This document shows positions 61,501 to 64,000 of a stretch of DNA of 64,000 nucleotides, piece by piece (within the stretch, counting starts at the first letter, position 1; each line of letters opens with the position of its first letter). Under the pieces are notes generated by a model. That model ran no database searches. It saw nothing but the letters and a program-made list of their open reading frames with translations, and had not been told where the DNA came from. The position numbers and the translations under genes are program-made. The stretch spans positions 4,278,001-4,342,000 of the forward strand of contig JAZGTN010000097.1 in NCBI GenBank assembly GCA_037783415.1, in the 5' to 3' direction. The DNA is from Leptasterias polaris. Its lineage: Eukaryota; Echinodermata; Asteroidea; Forcipulatida; Asteriidae.

Positions 61501-62910
61501 CACATTCACAATCCTTTTTAATTGTAACCACATTGCGACAATTTCTTCAGTAAAATTGAGAGAGTTTTTGATGTTTTTGTTTCTTCTTTCGTTTTTCTTT
61601 TATTTTAATTTATATTTTGTTTTTAGAATAAAAAATAATAAAATGGTGTATATTTTTATATGTTGTTGCATATTTCTAATGAACAGTCAATCAAAAAGTG
61701 GGGGGACATCTGATATGCTGTCCCCCCAGTCTAAAAAGTGGGGGAGACATGTCCCCCCGTCCCCCACCCATCGACGCCCTTGTTGTCTAAGATGAAGTAT
61801 GTTAATGACAAGATAGCATTAATGCAGAGGCCATTCAGCCAGAGTTTTGTGATTTGGATTTCAGGAGAACAGGAGAGAGAGCGCCCAGACAGACATTGCT
61901 GTAGTCAGGAGACTGCACGACATCGAAGAAAGATGTCAGGTAAACTCAACTCTACTCCTAAGGTTTTTTGTTTTTGAACAAACCGAATACCCTCACGTCA
62001 ACCACGGCATGATTTGAAAGAATCATTGTTAAATAACCAAACCAATGATGGTGCGCGTGAAACACGCAAAAGTAATTTCGAACCAGCCCCTTACTCTGAT
62101 GTTAAGCAATCCTTTTTGTTTGTCACTGCATCACATTTTTACAAGTATAAGTTTCCAAGGCCAGTACGGTGAAATCATTCCATAGCTTCATCTTTCAAAG
62201 CTGTCTAGTAAGACAGTAATTTACTTTGTAAACAAACTTCACAACAGGCAAGTTCACCGGGGGTGTCTTGTACCAGTGTTTTCCGCCATAGCTGGGATGC
62301 AAATCTGCCCAGCGTTAATTTGTTTTACGCACCACAGGCATTTTTTTTACCAATGATGATGACACAACTATGCAAAACTCCAGCATGACATGAGTTCAAG
62401 CCTGCGCCTAATGCATACGCGAGCATAAAAGCATCCCAGTAATGGCAGACAACCGTGGAGCATGAAGTCTATACTAAAATGGGATTAAAACTAAACTGGA
62501 ACTTAAACGGACTGGTTTGTACTGGATGTGAGTAAAGGGAATTTCCATTTGGTGCATAAAATGGGGCAAGGTGATATCTATTGTGTCTTCATTGTGGGCT
62601 TGGAATCTCAGGAGTTCTTTAGATGATTTGTTGGGGGTGAGTACTTCTGTACAAGAGGAAAAATAATTTGTTGAAGTATTGGAACATTGGGGGAGGGGTA
62701 CCTTCTTCCCGAATATATGGCATAGTATAGTAATTTCATTAATATGGTCAGACTGCCCCCCCCCTTCCCTATCTAGAGAGCTAATGCATCAGCAGCAGCC
62801 AGCTTGGATGAGTTTCTTGCACTACAACCCAAGACTTCAGAGAGTAGAGACAGCTATGGACTGGGTGAGATTCAGGCGAGTGACGATGAATCACTACCTG
62901 ATGGAGACAG
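30829..62910 (+). CDS. Large ankyrin-repeat protein with acidic coiled-coil C-terminal region (3' end open)
   Basis: Twelve exons join in frame, about 920 codons: 30829-31275, 33827-34014, 35783-36005, 37887-38139, 39879-40184, 40579-40777, 41475-41608, 42866-43026, 59291-59765, 60284-60450, 61865-61939, 62777-62910. Residues from about 20 to 660 form ten or more ankyrin repeats (GRTALHWAVFYKRVDFVETI, SAIHWATV, KTPLLWAAAAGNIKACRLLA, GLTSMHHAATNNSVLLCTLL). Exon 9 finishes the last repeat (GKPRTPLDCAEE) and turns highly acidic, then Lys-rich. Exons 10-11 are heptad-like coiled coil (KKELVGRLEELKTELERSCK). The first Met is taken at 30829; the frame stays open upstream to a TAG near 30650, so an upstream coding exon is possible. 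The role is probably scaffolding. The architecture recalls inversin-type proteins, but I saw no IQ motif and assign no orthologue. The exon after 62910 is not established. Confidence 0.85.
32078..32960. repeat. Tandem repeat of about 185 bp, five units
   Basis: Units begin with TTCAATTCAATTTTGGTATT-type sequence followed by CACAGGTGAAAT, at about 32092, 32286, 32456, 32642 and 32826 (spacing 170-195 bp). Each continues with AGTTTCTT, a GAAAATTAAA stretch and AATCATGAATAAA. They are diverged, so the array is not young. It lies in intron 1 of the ankyrin gene. Confidence 0.8.
34236..34640. mobile_element. Tandem MITE copies sharing a terminal hairpin
   Basis: The end TCTCATGAGAGACTCTGTAT followed by ATAGTTACATAAATTG occurs at about 34236 in direct orientation, at 34534-34568 inverted, and again directly at 34562-34640. 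One full element of about 330 bp is therefore followed at once by the left part of a second. At the shared junction (34534-34596) the two arms form a 63-nt near-perfect palindrome. It lies in ankyrin intron 2. Confidence 0.7.
36433..36788. mobile_element. Possible MITE with GCAGGGCT ends
   Basis: It begins GCAGGGCT and ends AGCCCTGC, with no coding content apart from a chance 82-codon frame on -. Only 8 bp of terminal repeat is clear. It lies in ankyrin intron 3. Confidence 0.4.
39525..39690 (-). mobile_element. tRNA-derived SINE
   Basis: On - there is an A-box match TGGTCTAGTGG and, about 35 bp later, a B-box match GGTTCGAATCC, in a tRNA-like head starting near GGCAATCTCGATGG. A non-tRNA body follows (AATATGCCTGTTGG...CTCGAG...TTAACACAC). 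It lies in intron 4 of the ankyrin gene, just ahead of exon 5. Confidence 0.65.
39700..39815 (+). mobile_element. Diverged SINE fragment, inverted relative to its neighbour
   Basis: GTGGGTTTCGAAACCCACTC followed by AAGTAATATGC, ACTCGAG and GTGCTTAAC repeats in order the B-box and body of the SINE at 39525-39690 on the opposite strand. The head is lost. The two form a head-to-head pair. Confidence 0.5.
42183..42266 (+). pseudogene. 84 bp partial duplicate of ankyrin exon 8 with its acceptor site
   Basis: Identical over 84 bp to 42852-42935: the acceptor (TTTGTCCAACACAG) plus the first 70 bases of exon 8. After that the sequence diverges and the frame reaches a TGA within three codons. If spliced in it would truncate the ankyrin protein. 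It lies about 0.67 kb upstream of the true exon, with a SINE between. Confidence 0.85.
42268..42550 (+). mobile_element. tRNA-derived SINE between the duplicated exon pieces
   Basis: A tRNA-like stretch at 42440-42511 folds with a 7-bp acceptor stem (GGCTAGA/TCTAGTC), a D-arm and a T-arm with B-box GGTTCAAATCC. The anticodon stem has a C/T mismatch and position 33 is C, so it is not a working tRNA gene. The tail CCTTGTTCAACCCAAAATCATT recurs inverted at about 12443-12470, as expected for a dispersed SINE. Confidence 0.65.
43375..43531. repeat. 157 bp direct duplication, left copy (flanks Penelope insertion)
   Basis: Starts AAAATGTACAGTACTTTCAT and ends GATTCAAATTT. By eye it is identical base for base to 58854-59010. 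The copies lie immediately outside the two ends of the inserted element complex, so this behaves as an unusually long target-site duplication. Confidence 0.9.
43532..44401 (-). repeat. Pseudo-LTR 1
   Basis: 870 bp. It carries a poly-A/poly-G tract (about 43798-43865) and ends on + at GGCTCAAAACATATTTT, inside the hammerhead stem III, so the ribozyme's catalytic core half is missing. It shares diagnostic variants with pLTR 3 (GCAATGTTACAAC, GACTCCCATC). Confidence 0.85.
44402..44574 (-). repeat. 173 bp pLTR 3'-end piece
   Basis: Contains only the element's last 173 bp (GTGTGTAGGGG to CGCACTCACAAT on +), between pLTRs 1 and 2. An equal piece sits at 50413-50585. It carries part of the 60-92 codon MRSGNTIF frame, which I regard as non-coding repeat. 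Confidence 0.85.
44575..45446 (-). repeat. Pseudo-LTR 2
   Basis: 872 bp, directly downstream (in element sense) of the intact RT. It continues into the RT 3' UTR to make a complete hammerhead ribozyme. Diagnostic variants GGTTACAAC and GACTCCTATC are shared with pLTR 4. Confidence 0.85.
45385..45481 (-). ncRNA. Hammerhead ribozyme (copy B)
   Basis: On -: stem I GGUGA, core CUGAUGA, stem II GGUGC/GCACU, core GAAA, stem III AUAUGU..ACAUAU extended by UGAGCCA/UGGCUCA, then U-A and the closing stem I strand UCACC. All invariant core bases are present, and stems I, II and III close with 5, 5 and 13 pairs (two unpaired U in stem III). The predicted cut is between 45390 and 45389, at the boundary of the pLTR. 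Type I topology (stem I open), as known in Penelope-like elements. Confidence 0.88.
45634..47736 (-). CDS. Penelope-like reverse transcriptase, intact 700 aa copy (B)
   Basis: This enzyme copies the element RNA into DNA at the insertion site. The first 110 residues are very basic (RRFNRGKKNLKCKMAKEKS). Then come Penelope-type RT motifs: FDKGRGVCVM, LPKIHKNPPGGTRFVGRPII with APTQQISKYMD, motif A LLIALDIVSMYTN, motif B KIGVAMGSVCSPEI, the catalytic RYRDDVLI, NQITFLDLIIYK, and the hallmark FQYLARESAHP. The thumb-like tail runs to LLAYKRQKNIKDQIIRARL, where related proteins continue into a GIY-YIG endonuclease. Here only about 30 residues follow before the stop, so the endonuclease is absent. The frame is uninterrupted. 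It lies inside an intron, antisense to the ankyrin gene. Confidence 0.93.
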   Translation of the reverse strand: MLAVTLSSFMQKHHNKTTKDPIVATMSRRFNRGKKNLKCKMAKEKSSLSRKITKQKKKNESLVFLKQKANKSQQFVKNLSDYKLSLTETIALGRGLNFIPTPKKPKKTAILRHSKLLFRKMRLRVLMAGKANLGQLHPFRMPSKWTPPATFNTNLENYIEGTLEELSKIKIKNVASNITKAERIALTGLKKNQNIVIKQFDKGRGVCVMNRSDYLQEGLRQLSGPHYQVVDKDLTGDVTAMVYRAVRDLYVDNVINKEMFEFLNPHNHEIKTPCLYLLPKIHKNPPGGTRFVGRPIISGCGAPTQQISKYMDFFLLPIVKQQSTYTRDSSQVLKRLNNLTMGQDNLLIALDIVSMYTNCPQKEAIDSVCDALEQAKSELYTIPKPTKKHTQCLLELILGANVFEFNNKFYRQKIGVAMGSVCSPEICDITLFKYEKDIILPNNPEIVAYMRYRDDVLIIYNGNKNEALDFIKMLNNLHPTLKFTSEISDNQITFLDLIIYKGERFQKEGKLDTRIATKKTDTFQYLARESAHPESVFGGVIKGEVTRYKRICTHKKDFESKVNFFKEKLIERGYSTEELTRFTKSNVDPRTSMLGALPNIKKETNPPLVFILPFFPQIHHSNLKRALFKHWHLINDSDLLNKLFPVPPLLAYKRQKNIKDQIIRARLQDSTEENVLKEMDKQNLQILVELLQEQQVGTIN
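48579..49262 (-). CDS. Element ORF1, 227 aa, unknown function (copy B)
   Basis: Upstream of the RT in element sense, separated by about 840 bp of G-rich (on +) spacer. A second Met at residue 17 (MANIDVFDCPRTPGSS) is a likely alternative start. Residues 35-50 are acidic (DDGEDDLMLFDDDVD), the middle is basic and helical (ARVEIVRLAGLRNRVRRQAD), then there is a conserved-looking DWCKINKKIPTLPLDIPCSP and a long helical C-terminus ending in a basic GGPRGAKRR. I recognise no domain; it is not a GIY-YIG nuclease. An RNA- or RT-binding accessory protein is a guess from charge and position. The copy at 54582-55265 encodes the same protein. Confidence 0.75.
   Translation of the reverse strand: MSQGIIASLKITTSSKMANIDVFDCPRTPGSSYNDDGEDDLMLFDDDVDIPCGQRSQPRPRDLSLQKKKQDTRQQIKLSPSAFGLVRKARVEIVRLAGLRNRVRRQADKLRESLDRGEAPDWCKINKKIPTLPLDIPCSPEMIISWHKKTAGFAIELGRLILDQYQSRLTAIEVDLLKAKQAGASLIDANVANDKERRRALRVLAIVTESAEQRAGLLGGPRGAKRR
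49545..50412 (-). repeat. Pseudo-LTR 3
   Basis: 868 bp, between the two 6.0 kb units and upstream of ORF1 copy B. It matches pLTR 1 at diagnostic sites and likewise ends inside the hammerhead stem III, without the catalytic half. Confidence 0.85.
50413..50585 (-). repeat. 173 bp pLTR 3'-end piece, second copy
   Basis: Same boundaries and position as 44402-44574, between pLTRs 3 and 4. This shows that the whole three-part terminus was copied as part of the 6.0 kb unit. Confidence 0.85.
50586..51456 (-). repeat. Pseudo-LTR 4
   Basis: 871 bp, directly after the RT 3' UTR of copy A in element sense. It shares variants with pLTR 2 and completes a hammerhead ribozyme. Confidence 0.85.
51395..51491 (-). 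ncRNA. Hammerhead ribozyme (copy A)
   Basis: Same 97-nt sequence and fold as the motif at 45385-45481. The predicted cut lies between 51400 and 51399. Confidence 0.88.
51634..53738 (-). pseudogene. Penelope-like reverse transcriptase, frameshifted copy (A)
   Basis: Nearly identical to the intact copy at 45634-47736, but an extra TA near 53461-53464 (CCTATAGAGC against CCTAGAGC) breaks the frame. The basic N-terminus (53460-53738) is therefore out of frame with the remaining 580 codons (from the Met at 53376), which keep every RT motif including YRDD. A nearby G-to-T change is also visible. Confidence 0.9.
54582..55265 (-). CDS. Element ORF1, 227 aa, unknown function (copy A)
   Basis: Encodes the same 227 residues as the copy at 48579-49262, with the same spacing to the RT. 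It belongs to the unit whose RT is frameshifted. Because the copies are so young, their identity does not itself show selection. Confidence 0.72.
   Translation of the reverse strand: MSQGIIASLKITTSSKMANIDVFDCPRTPGSSYNDDGEDDLMLFDDDVDIPCGQRSQPRPRDLSLQKKKQDTRQQIKLSPSAFGLVRKARVEIVRLAGLRNRVRRQADKLRESLDRGEAPDWCKINKKIPTLPLDIPCSPEMIISWHKKTAGFAIELGRLILDQYQSRLTAIEVDLLKAKQAGASLIDANVANDKERRRALRVLAIVTESAEQRAGLLGGPRGAKRR
55548..56346 (-). repeat. Pseudo-LTR 5, truncated at the inversion junction
   Basis: 799 bp. It lacks 6 bp found in the other copies (GACTCCTATGGTC) and stops at TTTTTTCCGG, three bases short of the predicted hammerhead cut. There it joins the inverted RT fragment through a shared CCGG. 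Confidence 0.85.
56345..57590 (+). pseudogene. 5'-truncated Penelope-like reverse transcriptase, inverted copy
   Basis: Begins inside the RT at GGTRFVGRPIISGCG and continues in frame to the normal C-terminus (TAA at 57588-57590), so about 40 percent of the protein is missing, including the basic N-terminus and first RT motifs. The frame happens to extend upstream into the pLTR. One change next to the active site is visible (MIYRDD for MRYRDD). Confidence 0.9.
57743..57839 (+). ncRNA. Hammerhead ribozyme (inverted copy)
   Basis: The same motif read on +: stem I GGTGA 57743-57747, CTGATGA, stem II, GAAA, long stem III, then T57833-A57834 and TCACC 57835-57839. The predicted cut is between 57834 and 57835. 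Sequence identical to the two - strand copies. Confidence 0.88.
57778..58853 (+). repeat. Pseudo-LTR 6 with inserted MITE
   Basis: This + oriented pLTR ends CCCCTACACAC against the right 157 bp duplication. It is about 200 bp longer than the others because of the MITE at 58082-58266 and its duplicated target. Confidence 0.85.
58082..58266. mobile_element. MITE inserted in Penelope pseudo-LTR
   Basis: 185 bp with inverted CGATATGGGGCAGAGGGAGG and its complement near both ends. It is flanked by AGTGTAGTA at 58073-58081 and 58267-58275, and the empty site is seen in the other pLTRs. An 8-9 bp duplication suggests a hAT-like mover. It contains CCCTAACCCTAAC, which I take as internal sequence. 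An older copy is at 22523-22687. Confidence 0.9.
58854..59010. repeat. 157 bp direct duplication, right copy
   Basis: Identical to 43375-43531; see there. Normal intron sequence continues to exon 9 at 59291. Confidence 0.9.
61314..61779. mobile_element. TIR element with GGGCGTCGAT ends
   Basis: GGGCGTCGATCGCTACTGAA at the left and CCCACCCATCGACGCCC at the right are inverted at their tips. The interior next to both ends is rich in GGGGGAC/GTCCCCC. It lies in ankyrin intron 10, about 85 bp before exon 11. Confidence 0.65.
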
Positions 62911-64000
62911 GTCAGCAAGATATTCAAATCTACTCAAAATATGTTGTGCAAATGCGTTGGGCTTTTTCGGTCCCAGAACTTACTGGATTGTATAATAACA
63001 AAAGACTCCAAATGAACTGTTTTAATGATGTGTAATATTTTAACTCACCTACTGTCTGACCATTCAATATCATCCGCTGTGGTTTCAATACACCGATCCA
63101 TTAAGCCACGCCCATTTCTCATTGACCAATCACAACCGCGAAATCTGATCACCATTTGAGCCGTTTGGTGATCTTTGCACTAATGGTGATCGGGTTTCGC
63201 GGCTGTGATTGGTCAACTCGTAAGGAGGCGGGGCTTAATGGATCGATCTATTGGTTGGATAAAGTCCCTTAAATTGAGTAGGATGGTTATTTGACTGTAT
63301 AATTCATTTTATCAACTAAATGATCAAATGCTTTATACTCAGCTAAAGGCTTTGGTGCATGTTGTCGTGCACAAATGATGGGGAGACTGGTGGCCAGTCT
63401 ATGTGAGTTAAGCCAATGCATTGGTTAGTATAGCATATAAATGCTTACTGTGTGAGCATTACCAGGTCATGTGACTGGTTGGGAAGCCTTTGAAGCTATT
63501 TATAGGTATATGAATCCAAGGGATCCACCAGTGAGGGTTGATAACCAATCAGCAAGCAGCTGAGGTCAGAATTGGATTTTTGATTGGGTAAAGGCATTGA
63601 CCAATCAAAGGCTTAGATTTCAACTTCTAACCAATGGGATTGCCTTTTACTATGGGGGTCTTTTTGGAGGGAAAAAGGTTAAGCATCACTTTTGTCACAG
63701 TTTTTGTTAGGAGAACAGCAAAACCCAGCTTAAAGCTGTGACCGAAATCTCAGAAATGGTGTCTGTTAGTAACTTTTGTCTGAGTATAATGTAAGGATAC
63801 TGCTCACTTTAACAAATGTTTGTGTTCATTTAGAGGAATTGTTTTATTTTTGCTTACGATGGAAGTGCTGAAAAAAATCAGATGATAGCCAGATGGGCAT
63901 ATTGAAATTGAGAGCTACGCGGCCACTGGGCAGACAAATTAAGTTTGTAGCAAGAAAGTTTGGAACGGTGTTGAATTATTCTGGTAATTTATCTCTCTAG
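62911..64000. other. 3' part of window, no exon established
   Basis: After ankyrin exon 12 I see the 166 bp MITE and otherwise no clear exon. A possible acceptor TTCATTTAG at 63824-63832 would continue the correct phase for 18 codons to a stop, but it has no family support. The window ends within the gene or its 3' flank. Confidence 0.45.
63087..63252. mobile_element. Fold-back MITE, 166 bp, copy 2
   Basis: Identical in sequence and orientation to 28309-28474. It lies downstream of ankyrin exon 12. Confidence 0.9.

Overview
This is eukaryotic, intron-rich DNA. Coding exons of roughly 45 to 540 bp are separated by introns of hundreds to thousands of bases, and nearly every intron and spacer carries short inverted-repeat transposons. 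The gene families (alpha-type Cys-loop receptor, MS4A four-pass membrane protein, ornithine decarboxylase relative, ankyrin protein) point to an animal. I infer a marine deuterostome, most likely an echinoderm, from gene content and repeat style only; the species cannot be proved from the window.

Four host genes are present. (1) A nicotinic acetylcholine receptor-like subunit on + (2525-5361; five exons, 5' end not found). (2) An MS4A/CD20-like tetraspan protein on - (8689-16052; four phase-0 exons, complete, about 245 aa). (3) An ornithine decarboxylase/antizyme-inhibitor-like protein on - (21916-29640; eleven exons, complete, about 448 aa), in which several catalytic residues of true ODC are replaced. 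(4) A large ankyrin-repeat protein with an acidic, coiled-coil C-terminal half on + (30829-62910; twelve exons seen, 3' end open). Genes 1 and 2 converge. Genes 3 and 4 diverge from a 1.2 kb shared upstream region that has two CACGTG E-boxes and an inverted CCAAT box on the ODC-like side. Exon phases join without conflict in all four genes.

The main novelty is a 15.3 kb insertion (43532-58853) in the intron between exons 8 and 9 of the ankyrin gene, flanked by a perfect 157 bp direct duplication. It consists of two head-to-tail 6.0 kb copies of a Penelope-like retroelement on -, joined head to head to a 5'-truncated third copy on +, so both outer ends are element 3' ends. The element encodes a 227 aa ORF1 of unknown function and a 700 aa Penelope-type reverse transcriptase without the usual C-terminal GIY-YIG endonuclease. 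At each RT/pseudo-LTR junction there is a complete hammerhead ribozyme (three copies). The head-to-head junction lies within 3 nt of the predicted ribozyme cleavage site, which suggests that the self-cleaved RNA 5' end defined the end of the cDNA.

Other mobile DNA includes at least fifteen TIR/fold-back elements (some nested, some in identical copies in neighbouring genes), a 1.2 kb palindromic element rich in GCGGCCGC blocks, two related 1.0-1.3 kb TIR elements of which one carries a 132 aa ORF, tRNA-derived SINEs, a 185 bp tandem repeat array, and an 84 bp duplicated piece of an ankyrin exon.
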